Positions 35,320 to 45,074 of a DNA stretch of 64,000 nt are shown here, piece by piece (the first letter of the stretch is position 1; every line of letters begins with the position of its first letter). Position numbers and translations under genes: made by a program. The notes beneath the pieces were generated by a model, which was not told the DNA's origin, did not search any database, and saw only the letters and a program-made list of their open reading frames with translations. Origin of the DNA: Pantoea sp. BAV 3049 (GTDB taxonomy: Bacteria; Pseudomonadota; Gammaproteobacteria; Enterobacterales; Enterobacteriaceae); the NCBI RefSeq assembly GCF_009765445.1, contig NZ_WHOY01000031.1:3939606-4003605 (forward strand), in the 5' to 3' direction.

Positions 35320-35814
35320 ATGACGGATAATGAGTTATCGCAACTGAGCCACGAAGTGGGGCAGTTATTACTCAAGCGCAGGGCTACAGTGACCACTGCC
35401 GAGTCCTGTACCGGCGGCTGGATTGCCAAGATCCTCACTGATATAGCGGGAAGCTCCCAGTGGTTCGGGCGGGGATTTGTCACCTACAGCAATCAGGCCA
35501 AGCAGGAGATGGTTGGTGTGACGGCGGCTTCGCTGGAAAGTTATGGTGCGGTGAGTGAGCAGGTGGTGAAGGAAATGGCCGAAGGTTCACGTGCAGAAGC
35601 CGGAGCGACCTTTGCCCTTTCCGTCAGCGGGATTGCCGGGCCGGATGGTGGCTCGGTGGAAAAACCGGTCGGCACCGTCTGGTTTGGTTTTGCGGCAGAA
35701 AGCCGTGAAACGCTGGCGCAGCGCAAGGTATTTTCCGGTGACCGGGAAGCGGTTCGTCGTCAGGCAACGGCCTGGGCGCTGCTGACGCTGCGCGATCATT
35801 TTCTTAAAAATTAA
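35320..35814 (+). CDS. pncC: Nicotinamide-nucleotide amidase (CinA C-terminal domain protein)
   Basis: Converts NMN to nicotinate mononucleotide and ammonia in pyridine nucleotide salvage. The 164 residues form the stand-alone CinA C-terminal domain: TTAESCTGGWIAKILTDIAG (residues ~25-45, containing the catalytic Ser), GFVTYSNQAKQEM, VSGIAGPDGGSVEKPVGTVW with the active-site loop. Directly upstream of recA, as in E. coli (formerly ygaD). Confidence 0.95.
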   Translation: MTDNELSQLSHEVGQLLLKRRATVTTAESCTGGWIAKILTDIAGSSQWFGRGFVTYSNQAKQEMVGVTAASLESYGAVSEQVVKEMAEGSRAEAGATFALSVSGIAGPDGGSVEKPVGTVWFGFAAESRETLAQRKVFSGDREAVRRQATAWALLTLRDHFLKN

Positions 35815-35816
35815 AC

Positions 35817-35844
35817 TTGATACTGTATGACCATACAGTATAAT
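35817..35844 (+). promoter_or_regulatory. recA promoter with LexA operator
   Basis: A perfect LexA (SOS) box, TACTGTATGACCATACAGTA, lies at 35821-35840. It overlaps the -35 hexamer TTGATA (35817-35822) and the -10 hexamer TATAAT (35839-35844), which are 16 bp apart. This is the same arrangement as in E. coli recA, so LexA blocks transcription until RecA filaments trigger its cleavage. Confidence 0.97.
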
Positions 35845-35909
35845 CACTGCCATATTGAATTTATGCAAAGCCGCGTATGTGTGCTTTACCCGCGTAATCA
35901 GGAGTTGAA

Positions 35910-36971
35910 ATGGCTATTGACGAAAACAAGCAAAAAGCACTGGCAGCAGCGCTGGGCCAGATTGAAAAGCAATTTGGTAAAGGCTCCATCATGCGCCTGG
36001 GTGAAGACCGCACCATGGACGTGGAAACCATCTCTACCGGTTCCCTGTCACTGGATATTGCGCTGGGTGCGGGCGGTCTGCCAATGGGCCGTATCGTCGA
36101 AATCTATGGCCCGGAATCTTCCGGTAAAACCACGCTGACCCTGCAGGTTATCGCGGCTGCTCAGCGTAAAGGTAAAACCTGTGCGTTTATCGACGCAGAG
36201 CACGCGCTGGACCCGATCTACGCGAAAAAACTCGGTGTGGATATCGATAATCTGCTCTGTTCTCAGCCTGATACCGGTGAGCAGGCGCTGGAAATCTGTG
36301 ATGCGCTGGCACGCTCCGGCGCTGTTGACGTGATCATCGTTGACTCCGTAGCGGCCCTGACGCCGAAAGCGGAAATCGAAGGGGAAATCGGTGACTCTCA
36401 TATGGGCCTGGCGGCACGTATGATGAGCCAGGCGATGCGTAAGCTGGCTGGTAACCTGAAAAACTCCAACACGCTGCTGATCTTTATCAACCAGATCCGT
36501 ATGAAGATCGGTGTGATGTTCGGTAACCCGGAAACCACCACCGGGGGTAACGCCCTTAAGTTCTATGCTTCTGTCCGTCTGGATATCCGCCGTATCGGTG
36601 CGATTAAAGAGGGTGACGAAGTGGTGGGCAGCGAAACCCGCGTGAAAGTGGTGAAAAACAAAATCGCCGCGCCGTTCAAGCAGGCTGAGTTTCAGATCAT
36701 GTACGGTGAAGGGATCAATATCTACAGTGAGCTGGTTGAGCTGGGCGTTAAGCACAAGCTGATTGAGAAAGCCGGTGCCTGGTACAGCTACAACGGCGAC
36801 AAAATCGGCCAGGGCAAAGCCAACGCCGGTAACTTCCTGAAGGAAAACCCGGCGGTTGCCAGCGAGATCGAAGCGAAGCTGCGCGCCACGCTGCTCACTA
36901 ACCCGGATACCAAGCCTGATTTCGTGGCTGATGCAGCCGATATTGACGAAACCAGCGAAGAAAACTTCTGA
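35910..36971 (+). CDS. recA: Recombinase RecA
   Basis: Forms filaments on single-stranded DNA for strand exchange and stimulates LexA self-cleavage. 353 residues, the E. coli length. Walker A is GPESSGKT at residues 67-74; the polymerisation motif and DNA-binding loops L1 ([18 protein letters not shown]) and L2 ([16 protein letters not shown]) are intact. AGGAG precedes the ATG at 35910. recX follows after a partial terminator. Confidence 0.99.
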   Translation: MAIDENKQKALAAALGQIEKQFGKGSIMRLGEDRTMDVETISTGSLSLDIALGAGGLPMGRIVEIYGPESSGKTTLTLQVIAAAQRKGKTCAFIDAEHALDPIYAKKLGVDIDNLLCSQPDTGEQALEICDALARSGAVDVIIVDSVAALTPKAEIEGEIGDSHMGLAARMMSQAMRKLAGNLKNSNTLLIFINQIRMKIGVMFGNPETTTGGNALKFYASVRLDIRRIGAIKEGDEVVGSETRVKVVKNKIAAPFKQAEFQIMYGEGINIYSELVELGVKHKLIEKAGAWYSYNGDKIGQGKANAGNFLKENPAVASEIEAKLRATLLTNPDTKPDFVADAADIDETSEENF

Positions 36972-37010
36972 TTTCCCGCTGAGGGCGCTCAGCGCCCTGC
37001 ATAGCGATAA

Positions 37011-37039
37011 AAGGAACGGTTAAACCCGTTCCTTTTTTT
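37011..37039 (+). terminator. Intrinsic terminator between recA and recX
   Basis: AAGGAACGG (37011-37019) pairs with CCGTTCCTT (37026-37034), followed by T residues. As in other enterics, partial read-through would give the low recX level relative to recA. Confidence 0.9.
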
Positions 37040-37149
37040 ATGGTTGCGGAAAACCGGACAGGCGCCGTAAAACAACTTTTGTTTCTTCCCCTGTTCCTCG
37101 CTACCCTTATCCCGATCGTATTAAACAAGCTGAAAAGCCGTGGAGTGAG

Positions 37150-37665
37150 ATGTCAGACGCCACAGAACGTAGCCAGTTTGCCCGTCTGCTGGACCGGGCT
37201 ATGCGTATCCTTGCGATGCGTGACCACAGTGAAGCTGAGTTCCGCCGCAAGCTGTCGCTGTCAGTTGAACGTGCGGCCATGTATGCCAAAACCAGAGAGC
37301 AGGAGCCGGAAACCGTCATCCCGGAGCAGATTGACCGGGTGGTGGCCTGGTGTTATGAAAACCGCTACCTGGATGATGCCCACTTTGCTGAACGCTTTGT
37401 CGCCAGCCGCAGTCGTAAAGGTTATGGCCCGCAGCGTATCCGCATGGAGCTGGGACAGAAGGGCGTGGACAAGGCGCTGACGGATGAAGCGCTCGCCAGT
37501 GCAGAGATAGACTGGGCCCGCCAGGCGTACGAAGTGGCAGAGCGTAAGTTTGGCCTGCCGCTGCCGTCAGACTGGAAGGAAAAAGCGAAAGTGCAGCGCT
37601 ATCTGATGACGAAAGGCTTCTTTTCCGAGGATATTCGCAGCATTTTCTCAAATTTTGATGATTGA
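37150..37665 (+). CDS. recX: Regulatory protein RecX
   Basis: Binds RecA filaments and limits their growth. 171 residues with the three-helix repeats of the family, for example LLDRAMRILAMRDHSEAEFR near the N-terminus and RVVAWCYENRYLDDAHFAER in the centre, and KGYGPQRIRMELGQKGV. The gene follows recA, from which it is transcribed by read-through. Confidence 0.96.
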   Translation: MSDATERSQFARLLDRAMRILAMRDHSEAEFRRKLSLSVERAAMYAKTREQEPETVIPEQIDRVVAWCYENRYLDDAHFAERFVASRSRKGYGPQRIRMELGQKGVDKALTDEALASAEIDWARQAYEVAERKFGLPLPSDWKEKAKVQRYLMTKGFFSEDIRSIFSNFDD

Positions 37666-37803
37666 ACCGTGTTGGGGTTTTACTTCCCACCGAAGAAAAT
37701 TTATCTTATTCACCACTTTTTGTTCGTGCGTTGCCGGGAAAAGGGTAACCCTGCCGGCGTATCAGACCCACGAAACGTTCGTTAGCGTGATTCCAGGACA
37801 ATT

Positions 37804-40431
37804 ATGAGCAAGAGCACTGCGGAGATTCGCCAGGCGTTTCTCGACTTTTTCCATAGCAAGGGACATCAGGTTGTAGCCAGTAGCTCCCTCGTCCCGACTA
37901 ATGATCCGACGTTGCTGTTTACCAACGCCGGTATGAACCAGTTTAAAGACGTTTTCCTTGGCCAGGACAAGCGTAACTACTCCCGCGCCACCACCTCGCA
38001 GCGCTGCGTGCGCGCAGGCGGCAAACATAACGATCTGGAAAACGTCGGTTATACCGCCCGTCACCACACCTTCTTCGAAATGCTGGGTAACTTCAGCTTC
38101 GGCGACTACTTCAAGCGTGAAGCCATTGGCTACGCCTGGGAGCTGCTGACCGGTGCACAGTGGTTTAACCTGCCGAAAGACAAGCTGTGGGTCACCGTGT
38201 ACGAGACCGACGATGAGGCTTTCGAGATCTGGGCGAACGATGTTGGCGTACCACGCGAGCGTATTATTCGCATCGGCGATAACAAAGGTAGCGCCTACGC
38301 TTCTGATAACTTCTGGCAGATGGGCGATACCGGTCCGTGTGGCCCGTGCACCGAGATCTTCTTCGACCATGGCGATCACATCTGGGGAGGGCCGCCGGGC
38401 AGCCCGGAAGAAGATGGCGATCGCTACATTGAGATCTGGAACATCGTCTTCATGCAGTTCAACCGTCAGTCTGACGGCACCATGCTGCCGCTGCCAAAAC
38501 CTTCGGTGGATACCGGAATGGGGCTGGAGCGAATTGCTGCGGTCCTGCAGCACGTCAACTCCAACTACGAAATCGATCTGTTCCAGAAACTGATCAAATC
38601 CGTGGCGGAAGTGACCGGTGCTACCGATCTGACCAGCAAATCGCTGCGGGTGATCGCGGACCATATCCGTTCTTGTGCTTTCCTGGTGTCTGATGGCGTG
38701 ATCCCGTCGAATGAAAACCGTGGCTACGTGCTGCGCCGTATCATTCGTCGTGCCATCCGCCACGGTAACATGCTGGGCGCGCAGGGCACTTTCTTCTGGA
38801 AGCTGGTTGCGCCACTGATTGAGGTGATGGGTGCGGCCGGTGACGAGCTTAAAAGTCAGCAGTCACAGGTTGAGCAGGTGCTGAAAACCGAAGAAGAGCA
38901 GTTTGCCAAAACGCTGGAACGCGGTCTGGCTCTGCTGGATGAAGAGCTGGCGAAGCTGCAGGGTGACACGCTGGATGGCGAAACTGTGTTCCGCCTGTAT
39001 GACACCTTTGGGTTCCCGGTTGACCTGACCGCTGACGTTTGCCGTGAGCGCGATCTGAAAATTGATGAAGCCGGTTTTGAGCAGGCGATGGAACAGCAGC
39101 GTCAGCGCGCGCGCGATGCCAGCGGATTCGGGACCGATTACAACAACGTGATCCGCATTGATGCGGCTTCCACGTTTAAAGGTTATGACCAGCTGGAGCT
39201 GACTGCTGTCGTGAAGGCTATCTTCGTCGACGGTAAGACAGCGGACGAAATCGCAGCAGGCCAGGAAGGGGTTATCGTACTTGATGAAACACCTTTCTAC
39301 GGTGAATCCGGTGGGCAGGTTGGCGATACCGGTGAGTTAAAGGGCAGTAATGCCACCTTCACCGTGAACGACACGCAGAAATACGGTCAGGCCATCGGCC
39401 ATGTCGGCAAACTGGCTTCCGGCCACCTGCGCGTGGGCGAGCCTCTGGCGGCGCATGTGGATGAAGCGCGTCGCGCCCGAATCCGCCTGAACCACTCAGC
39501 CACTCACCTGCTGCATGCAGCACTGCGTCAGGTCCTTGGTCACCATGTGGCGCAGAAAGGCTCTCTGGTAAACGACAAGTATCTGCGTTTCGACTTCTCG
39601 CATTTTGAAGCGATGAAGCCTCAGGAAATTCGTCAGGTCGAAGAGATCGTTAACGCGCAGATCCGTCGCAACCTGTCTGTCGATACCAACATCATGGAAC
39701 TTGAATCAGCCAAAGCGCTGGGGGCCATGGCGCTGTTTGGTGAGAAATATGATGACCATGTGCGCGTGCTGACCATGGGCGACTTCTCTACCGAACTGTG
39801 CGGCGGGACTCACGCCAGCCGTACCGGTGATATCGGCCTGTTCCGCATCACTTCTGAGTCTGGTACGGCCGCCGGTGTGCGTCGTATCGAAGCAGTGACC
39901 GGTGAAGGCGCGCTGAAGCAGATGTATGCGCAGAGCGAACAGCTGCTGGACATTGCTCAGCTGGTTAAAGCCAACAACAGCAACCTGAATGAAAAAGTCC
40001 GTGCAATGATCGATCACGTGCGTGGACTGGAAAAAGAGCTGCAGCAGTTGAAAGATCAGCACGCAGCGCAGGAGAGTGCCTCGCTGAGCAGTAAGGCCGT
40101 AGAGGTGAAGGGAGTGAAACTGCTGGTCAGTGAACTGACTGGCGTTGAGCCGAAAATGCTGCGCACTATGGTTGACGATCTCAAAAATCAGCTTAAATCA
40201 GCGATTATCGTGCTGGCGACCGTGGATGAAGGTAAGGTGTCGCTGATTGCTGGTGTTACCAAAGATGTGACCGATCGCGTTAAGGCCGGTGAGCTGGTGG
40301 GGCAGTTAGCCCAGCAGGTTGGCGGTAAGGGCGGAGGTCGTCCGGATATGGCTCAGGCGGGTGGTACAGATACCCAGGCGCTGCCTGGTGCGCTGGCTGG
40401 CGTCGAAGCGTGGGTTACTACAAAACTGTAA
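37804..40431 (+). CDS. alaS: Alanyl-tRNA synthetase
   Basis: Charges tRNA-Ala and edits misacylated Ser/Gly. 875 residues. The class II catalytic core starts [20 protein letters not shown] and includes [14 protein letters not shown] and [18 protein letters not shown]; the editing domain has zinc ligands in [16 protein letters not shown] and [15 protein letters not shown]; the C-Ala domain ends [16 protein letters not shown]. Ahead of csrA as in E. coli. Confidence 0.98.
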   Translation: MSKSTAEIRQAFLDFFHSKGHQVVASSSLVPTNDPTLLFTNAGMNQFKDVFLGQDKRNYSRATTSQRCVRAGGKHNDLENVGYTARHHTFFEMLGNFSFGDYFKREAIGYAWELLTGAQWFNLPKDKLWVTVYETDDEAFEIWANDVGVPRERIIRIGDNKGSAYASDNFWQMGDTGPCGPCTEIFFDHGDHIWGGPPGSPEEDGDRYIEIWNIVFMQFNRQSDGTMLPLPKPSVDTGMGLERIAAVLQHVNSNYEIDLFQKLIKSVAEVTGATDLTSKSLRVIADHIRSCAFLVSDGVIPSNENRGYVLRRIIRRAIRHGNMLGAQGTFFWKLVAPLIEVMGAAGDELKSQQSQVEQVLKTEEEQFAKTLERGLALLDEELAKLQGDTLDGETVFRLYDTFGFPVDLTADVCRERDLKIDEAGFEQAMEQQRQRARDASGFGTDYNNVIRIDAASTFKGYDQLELTAVVKAIFVDGKTADEIAAGQEGVIVLDETPFYGESGGQVGDTGELKGSNATFTVNDTQKYGQAIGHVGKLASGHLRVGEPLAAHVDEARRARIRLNHSATHLLHAALRQVLGHHVAQKGSLVNDKYLRFDFSHFEAMKPQEIRQVEEIVNAQIRRNLSVDTNIMELESAKALGAMALFGEKYDDHVRVLTMGDFSTELCGGTHASRTGDIGLFRITSESGTAAGVRRIEAVTGEGALKQMYAQSEQLLDIAQLVKANNSNLNEKVRAMIDHVRGLEKELQQLKDQHAAQESASLSSKAVEVKGVKLLVSELTGVEPKMLRTMVDDLKNQLKSAIIVLATVDEGKVSLIAGVTKDVTDRVKAGELVGQLAQQVGGKGGGRPDMAQAGGTDTQALPGALAGVEAWVTTKL

Positions 40432-40443
40432 CACAATAAAAAG

Positions 40444-40498
40444 GCACCTCTGAGGACGCTGTGGCGAGGGTTTCACGGCGTCCTCCGCTCAGGTGCAG
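40444..40498 (+). other. Long hairpin between alaS and csrA
   Basis: GCACCT (40446-40451) and GAGGACGC (40454-40461) pair with GCGTCCTC (about 40480-40487) and AGGTGC (about 40492-40497), forming an extended stem with a ~18-base loop. There is no T run, so it may be a weak terminator of alaS or a processed RNA structure ahead of csrA. The rest of the gap to 40680 should hold csrA promoters. Confidence 0.5.
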
Positions 40499-40680
40499 TC
40501 TCAAAAAACACAAAGTCAGGTTGATGGTGTGTATTTCGGCTAAACTAAGTATCAGCAGAATGTATTGGTATGATGGTGCACTTGTCGTGTATTTGTCATA
40601 GTCTACATTTAGCGTTATACGATGGATAATGCCGGGCGACACAGTTAACCCGACTCTTTTAATCTTTCAAGGAGCAAAGA

Positions 40681-40866
40681 ATGCTTATTCTAACTCGTCG
40701 AGTTGGTGAAACCCTCATGATCGGTGATGAGGTGACTGTAACGGTGCTGGGAGTGAAAGGGAACCAGGTTCGCATCGGTGTGAACGCCCCTAAAGAAGTT
40801 TCGGTTCATCGCGAAGAGATCTATCAGCGTATCCAGGCCGAAAAAACTCAGCAAACGAGTTACTAA
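40681..40866 (+). CDS. csrA: Carbon storage regulator CsrA
   Basis: RNA-binding global regulator of 61 residues that blocks or stabilises target mRNAs by binding GGA motifs. The sequence [20 protein letters not shown] is invariant in enterics, and RNA contacts at Leu4, Arg6 and Arg44 ([10 protein letters not shown]) are kept. AAGGAG precedes the ATG. Confidence 0.99.
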   Translation: MLILTRRVGETLMIGDEVTVTVLGVKGNQVRIGVNAPKEVSVHREEIYQRIQAEKTQQTSY

Positions 40867-40873
40867 CGGATCC

Positions 40874-40908
40874 AGCGCCTCGCTGCTGCAGCGAGGCGCT
40901 ACCGGTTT
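40874..40908 (+). terminator. csrA terminator
   Basis: AGCGCCTCGCTG (40874-40885) pairs perfectly with CAGCGAGGCGCT (40889-40900) around a three-base loop. T residues follow at 40906-40910. The remaining ~190 bp to the tRNA promoter has no gene. Confidence 0.85.
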
Positions 40909-41091
40909 TTCCTCCCTCCCCGCGCATTATTTCTCTTTTCTCTCGGTTTCTCTGTTCCTTGCACACTTTCGGGGGTGGCTTCTTATTGCTCAAGGTCATC
41001 CTGATCCTTGTTGATAAATCACTCTTTTTGTCGTCAAAATACCCGTATTGCGTGGGAATTGTGCAATCAAACACGTGGGGGGAAAAATTGT

Positions 41092-41119
41092 TTGACTTAT
41101 AAGTGCGGGAAAGTAATAT
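41092..41119 (+). promoter_or_regulatory. Promoter of the tRNA-Ser/tRNA-Arg operon
   Basis: TTGACT (41092-41097) and TAATAT (41114-41119) are spaced 16 bp apart. The G+C-rich discriminator TGCGCCACGC that follows is typical of stable-RNA promoters under stringent control. Transcription would start ~55 bp before the tRNA-Ser. Confidence 0.8.
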
Positions 41120-41183
41120 GTGCGCCACGCAGTGCCGATGAGCAGAAACAAAGTTCTGAAGCACAACTCGTAAGAGTGCGTAT

Positions 41184-41276
41184 GGTGAGGTGGCCGAGAG
41201 GCTGAAGGCGCTCCCCTGCTAAGGGAGTATGCGGTCAAAAGCTGCATCCGGGGTTCGAATCCCCGCCTCACCGCCA
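41184..41276 (+). tRNA. serV: tRNA-Ser (anticodon GCU)
   Basis: A 93-nt type II tRNA with encoded CCA. The acceptor arms GGTGAGG and CCTCACC pair; the anticodon loop CTGCTAA presents GCT, reading AGC/AGU; a long variable arm TGCGGTCAAAAGCTGCA and the T-loop GGTTCGAATC are clear. It is in the same place as serV of E. coli. Confidence 0.98.
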
Positions 41277-41279
41277 TTT

Positions 41280-41356
41280 GCATCCGTAGCTCAGCTGGAT
41301 AGAGTACTCGGCTACGAACCGAGCGGTCGGAGGTTCGAATCCTCCCGGATGCACCA
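41280..41356 (+). tRNA. tRNA-Arg (anticodon ACG)
   Basis: A 77-nt tRNA with encoded CCA, three bases after the tRNA-Ser. Acceptor arms GCATCCG and CGGATGC, D-arm AGCTCAGCTGGATAGAGT, anticodon loop CTACGAA (ACG, deaminated to ICG) and T-loop GGTTCGAATC are visible. E. coli has several tandem copies here; this genome has one. Confidence 0.98.
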
Positions 41357-41694
41357 TATTTTTTGATGAATTGGTTGCAACGTTGTACTGGCATAGTTTA
41401 ACGCTGTACCAGCCAGCACCAGAGATGATTATCATTTCCGGAAGTGAACAGTTTTTACCTCCCCCACAGTTTTTTAGTTGTTTACCTCTTTATAATCTCT
41501 TTAATCAACTGATTGTTTTTGAATCAGAAATGGCAACATTTTATCAGAAAAATCGGCTGAGTTTTTTCTGACGCCAAATTCTGATAATGGAAAACCCCAG
41601 GTAATTCAAGGCATTTGCAGATCCATCGCGACAGCGACAAATTCAGTGCTTTGCGCTAAAGTATTCGTTCGCTGGTGCAAGGATGGAGAAGAGT
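41357..41694. other. Non-coding spacer between tRNA-Arg and yqaB
   Basis: A 338-bp A+T-rich spacer. A T-rich tract directly after the tRNA (ATATTTTTTG) may assist termination. I see no gene, insertion-sequence end or attachment-site duplication of the tRNA 3' end. GGAG at 41685-41688 is the ribosome site for yqaB. Confidence 0.6.
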
Positions 41695-42261
41695 ATGTAC
41701 GAGGGTTATGACGGTCTGATATTCGATATGGATGGCACCATCCTCGATACTGAACCGACGCACCGTAAAGCCTGGCACGAAGTGCTGGCCCGTTATGGAC
41801 TGGATTTTGATGAGCGCACGGTGATAGGCCTGAATGGCTCTCCCACCTGGCGCATCGCGGAAGTGATTATTGCCAGCCATCAGAGCAGCCTGGATCCCTG
41901 GGCGCTGGCCGCTGAGAAAACCGCCACGCTGAAAGAGATGCTGTTCGATACCGTTCGGCCACTGCCGCTGATTGACGTAGTGAAAGCCTTCAAAGGCCGC
42001 CGTCCGATGGCGGTAGGCACCGGCAGCGAGCACGCCATGGCAGAGGTCTTGTTGCAGCATTTAGAACTGCGTGACTGTTTTGATGCGATTGTAGGTGCAG
42101 ATGATGTCACTCGGCACAAACCTGAACCCGATACTTTTCTACGCTGCGCAGAGCTGATTAAGGTCGCTCCGGCGCGCTGTGTGGTGTTTGAGGATGCCGA
42201 TTTTGGGATCCAGGCCGCAAAGGCTGCAGGAATGGATTACGTTGATGTCCGCCTGCTGTGA
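41695..42261 (+). CDS. yqaB: Fructose-1-phosphate/6-phosphogluconate phosphatase YqaB (HAD superfamily)
   Basis: HAD phosphatase of 188 residues from ATG 41695 (GGAG six bases upstream). The HAD motifs are present: I, FDMDGTILDTEP (nucleophile Asp); II, VGTGSE; III, the Lys in RHKPEPDTFL; IV, VFEDADFGIQAAKAAG. In E. coli the enzyme dephosphorylates fructose-1-phosphate. yqaA overlaps its stop by four bases. Confidence 0.95.
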   Translation: MYEGYDGLIFDMDGTILDTEPTHRKAWHEVLARYGLDFDERTVIGLNGSPTWRIAEVIIASHQSSLDPWALAAEKTATLKEMLFDTVRPLPLIDVVKAFKGRRPMAVGTGSEHAMAEVLLQHLELRDCFDAIVGADDVTRHKPEPDTFLRCAELIKVAPARCVVFEDADFGIQAAKAAGMDYVDVRLL

Positions 42262-42686
42262 GTGAGTGGCTCAGTTATGGTTCGATGTTTGCCAGCAGTT
42301 TCCTCAGTGCCACACTGTTGCCGGGCAGTTCAGAAGTGCTGCTGGCAGGCCTGCTGGTCGCGGGAAAAGTCTCTGTTCCCGGAATAATTTTTATCGCCGC
42401 ACTTGGGAACACTCTGGGCGGCCTGACAAATATTATCATTGGTCGCTGGCTGCCTCTGAAAGAGCAGGGGCGTTGGCATAACACAGCAAAAGCGTGGCTG
42501 CACCGATGGGGGCCTGCCGCGCTTCTACTTAGCTGGTTGCCGGTCGTCGGCGATCTGCTTTGTGTTCTGGCCGGCTGGCTGCGTTTTTCCTGGCTTCCGA
42601 CGGTGTTTTTTCTCGCCGCAGGCAAAACGCTTCGCTACGTTGTGCTGGCTTTCGCAACACTACAGGGCATGGAGTGGTGGCGCTGA
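42258..42686 (+). CDS. yqaA: DedA-related membrane protein YqaA
   Basis: A 142-residue inner-membrane protein with a GTG start overlapping the yqaB stop. It has about four membrane segments and the family stretch LLPGSSEVLLAGLLVAG, then GNTLGGLTNIIIGRWLP and SWLPVVGDLLCVLAGWLR. SNARE-associated/DedA-like fold, possibly a lipid carrier; exact function is not established. Same neighbour order as in E. coli. Confidence 0.92.
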   Translation: MSEWLSYGSMFASSFLSATLLPGSSEVLLAGLLVAGKVSVPGIIFIAALGNTLGGLTNIIIGRWLPLKEQGRWHNTAKAWLHRWGPAALLLSWLPVVGDLLCVLAGWLRFSWLPTVFFLAAGKTLRYVVLAFATLQGMEWWR

Positions 42687-42758
42687 TTCGCGAATAATTC
42701 GCGCTGCGATTAACATTATGCTGAACAATAATAAATTTTCCCCGAGCGGGAGGTCAAT

Positions 42759-44318
42759 TTGATCCCGGACGTATCACAGGCGCTTTCCTGGCTGGAAGCG
42801 CATCCTGACGCATTGAAAGGTATCGGTCGCGGTATTGAACGCGAAACATTGCGTGTCAAACCTGATGGCCATCTGGCCACTACCGGACACCCCGAAACGC
42901 TTGGCTCAGCCTTAACGCACAAGTGGATAACCACTGACTTTGCGGAGACGCTGCTCGAATTTATTACGCCGGTTGATGACAATATCGATCATCTGCTGGC
43001 TTTCCTGCGTGATATTCATCGTCACGTTTCGCGCGATCTTGGCGAGGAACGGATGTGGCCGATGAGTATGCCCTGTCTGATTGAAGACAGTCAGCAGATT
43101 GAACTGGCGCAGTACGGTAACTCGAACATCGGCAAGATGAAGACGCTGTATCGGGAAGGATTGAAAAATCGTTATGGCTCGCTGATGCAGGTGATCTCCG
43201 GCGTGCACTACAACTTCTCGCTGCCGATCTCCTTCTGGCAGGCCTGGGTGGATGTAAAGGACGAGAAGAGTGGCCAGCAAGCTATCTCTGATGGCTATCT
43301 GCGCCTGATCCGCAACTACTACCGCTTTGGCTGGATCATTCCTTATCTGTTCGGGGCTTCACCGGGAATCTGTTCCTCTTTCCTTCAGGGGAAAGAGACC
43401 GCGCTGCCCTTTGAACGCACCGATAAAGGCATGCTCTATCTGCCTTACGCCACTTCATTGCGCCTGAGCGACTTAGGTTATACCAATAAGTCGCAAAGCG
43501 GCCTTGGTATTACCTTCAACAATTTGCCAGACTATGTGAAGGCGCTCAAAGCGGCGATCAAGACCCCTTCTGAAGAGTATGCGAAGAAGGGAGTGAAGGA
43601 TGAGCAGGGGAACTGGCTGCAGCTCAACACCAACGTGCTGCAGATTGAAAATGAACTCTATGCGCCGATTCGCCCTAAACGTGTCACGCGATCGGGTGAG
43701 AATCCTTCAGATGCTCTGCTGCGTGGTGGCATCGAGTACATCGAAGTGCGCTCGCTGGATATCAACCCGTTTTCGCCAATTGGCGTTGATGAAAATCAGG
43801 TCCGTTTCCTCGATCTGTTTCTGATCTGGTGTACGCTGGCGGAAGCGCCGGAAATGAGCAGTGAAGAGCTGCTGTGCACACGTGCCAACTGGAACCGGGT
43901 GATCCTTGAAGGACGCAAACCGGATCTGATGCTGGGCGTGGGTTGCAACGAAGCTCAGCACCCGCTGAAAGAAGTGGGCAAAACACTGTTCGGAGATTTA
44001 CGTCGCGTAGCGGAAACGCTGGACAGCCAGCATGGCGATCGCCATTACCAGGAAGTCTGTGACCGCCTGGTGGCTTCATTCGATGATCCGGATCTGACCT
44101 ACTCAGCACGTTTCCTGATGGCGCTGAAAGAGAACGGCATTATCGGCACAGGCCTGGCGCTGTCGGAGCAGTATCGTCATCAGTTGGCGGAGGAGGGGCT
44201 GGAAATTCTTACTGACGCTCAGTTTGAACAGGAAGCCGTTCGCTCAAACGATAACCAGCAGGAAATTGAAGAAAGTGATACGCTTAGCTTTGAGGATTTT
44301 CTGAAGAGCAGAAGCTAG
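42759..44318 (+). CDS. gshA: Glutamate-cysteine ligase
   Basis: Catalyses the first step of glutathione synthesis, joining gamma-carboxyl of Glu to Cys with ATP. The start codon is TTG at 42759, as is known for E. coli gshA, preceded by GGGAGG. The 519-residue product opens [20 protein letters not shown] and contains GIERETLRV and the nucleotide-site stretch [16 protein letters not shown] feedback-inhibited single-domain enzyme of the enterobacterial type. Confidence 0.98.
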   Translation: MIPDVSQALSWLEAHPDALKGIGRGIERETLRVKPDGHLATTGHPETLGSALTHKWITTDFAETLLEFITPVDDNIDHLLAFLRDIHRHVSRDLGEERMWPMSMPCLIEDSQQIELAQYGNSNIGKMKTLYREGLKNRYGSLMQVISGVHYNFSLPISFWQAWVDVKDEKSGQQAISDGYLRLIRNYYRFGWIIPYLFGASPGICSSFLQGKETALPFERTDKGMLYLPYATSLRLSDLGYTNKSQSGLGITFNNLPDYVKALKAAIKTPSEEYAKKGVKDEQGNWLQLNTNVLQIENELYAPIRPKRVTRSGENPSDALLRGGIEYIEVRSLDINPFSPIGVDENQVRFLDLFLIWCTLAEAPEMSSEELLCTRANWNRVILEGRKPDLMLGVGCNEAQHPLKEVGKTLFGDLRRVAETLDSQHGDRHYQEVCDRLVASFDDPDLTYSARFLMALKENGIIGTGLALSEQYRHQLAEEGLEILTDAQFEQEAVRSNDNQQEIEESDTLSFEDFLKSRS

Positions 44319-44330
44319 CACAAAAGAAAA

Positions 44331-44354
44331 TGGCCACATCAATGTGGCCAAAAT
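44331..44354 (+). terminator. gshA terminator-like hairpin
   Basis: TGGCCACA (44331-44338) pairs perfectly with TGTGGCCA (44343-44350) around TCAA. It is flanked by A on the left and a short AAAATT on the right, so termination is possible but not strong in this direction. It separates gshA from luxS. Confidence 0.6.
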
Positions 44355-44474
44355 TAACATCTCTGTTGTCAGGGATGATGATAACAAAATGCGCGTCTTT
44401 CATATATTCAGACCCGTGACGACAGAGAAAGTTTCATCGTTGCAAAAATAAATTCATTTAGTTGAGGTAACAAT

Positions 44475-44990
44475 ATGCCATTGCTGGATAGCTTTACCGT
44501 CGATCACACTATCATGGCGGCTCCTGCGGTACGTGTAGCCAAGACCATGAACACTCCTCATGGCGATACCATTACCGTTTTCGACCTGCGCTTCTGCAAG
44601 CCGAACAAAGAAGTGATGCCAGAACGCGGTATCCACACGCTGGAACATCTGTTCGCCGGCTTTATGCGTAACCACCTGAACGGTGAAGGCGTGGAAATCA
44701 TCGACATCTCCCCAATGGGTTGCCGAACCGGTTTCTACATGAGCCTGATTGGTACGCCGGACGAGCAGCGCGTGGCGAAAGCCTGGAAAGGGGCGATGCA
44801 GGATGTGCTGAAAGTCACAGACCAGCGCACAATTCCGGAACTGAATGAGTACCAGTGCGGCACCTATGAAATGCACTCTTTAGATGAGGCGCAGGACATC
44901 GCCCGCCACATTATCGACAACGACATTCGCGTTAACCATAACGACGAGCTGGCGCTGCCGAAAGAGAAGCTGAAAGAGCTGCACATTTAG
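44475..44990 (+). CDS. luxS: S-ribosylhomocysteine lyase (autoinducer-2 synthesis)
   Basis: Converts S-ribosylhomocysteine to homocysteine and the AI-2 precursor. 171 residues. Metal ligands His54 and His58 ([10 protein letters not shown]) and Cys128 (NEYQCGT) are present, and catalytic Cys83 is in [19 protein letters not shown] precedes the ATG at 44475. Located after gshA as in E. coli. Confidence 0.99.
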   Translation: MPLLDSFTVDHTIMAAPAVRVAKTMNTPHGDTITVFDLRFCKPNKEVMPERGIHTLEHLFAGFMRNHLNGEGVEIIDISPMGCRTGFYMSLIGTPDEQRVAKAWKGAMQDVLKVTDQRTIPELNEYQCGTYEMHSLDEAQDIARHIIDNDIRVNHNDELALPKEKLKELHI

Positions 44991-44998
44991 TTTTCAGC

Positions 44999-45027
44999 TT
45001 TACCGTCCTGGCCTCCGGGACGGTAAA
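44999..45027. terminator. Bidirectional hairpin between luxS and corB
   Basis: TTTACCGTCC (44999-45008) pairs with GGACGGTAAA (45018-45027). It lies between convergent luxS and corB and can end transcription from either side, with T and A residues at the stem base. Confidence 0.75.
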
Positions 45028-45074
45028 TCCTTCCCCAGCAGTTGACCTGTAGGGGCGGATTCTACCATCTGCCT

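Noticed and set aside
36048-36755. Open frame of 235 codons antisense to recA
   Set aside because: Known artefact of recA codon use; no initiation signal.
37762-38763. Open frame of 333 codons antisense to alaS
   Set aside because: It mirrors the highly conserved alaS coding strand and has no features of its own.
41184-41356. tRNA genes as attachment site of an integrated element
   Set aside because: No integrase, no duplicated tRNA 3' end downstream, and normal backbone gene yqaB follows.
41422-41440. Fur-box-like palindrome ATGATTATCAT
   Set aside because: Only a short core matches and no iron gene lies next to it.
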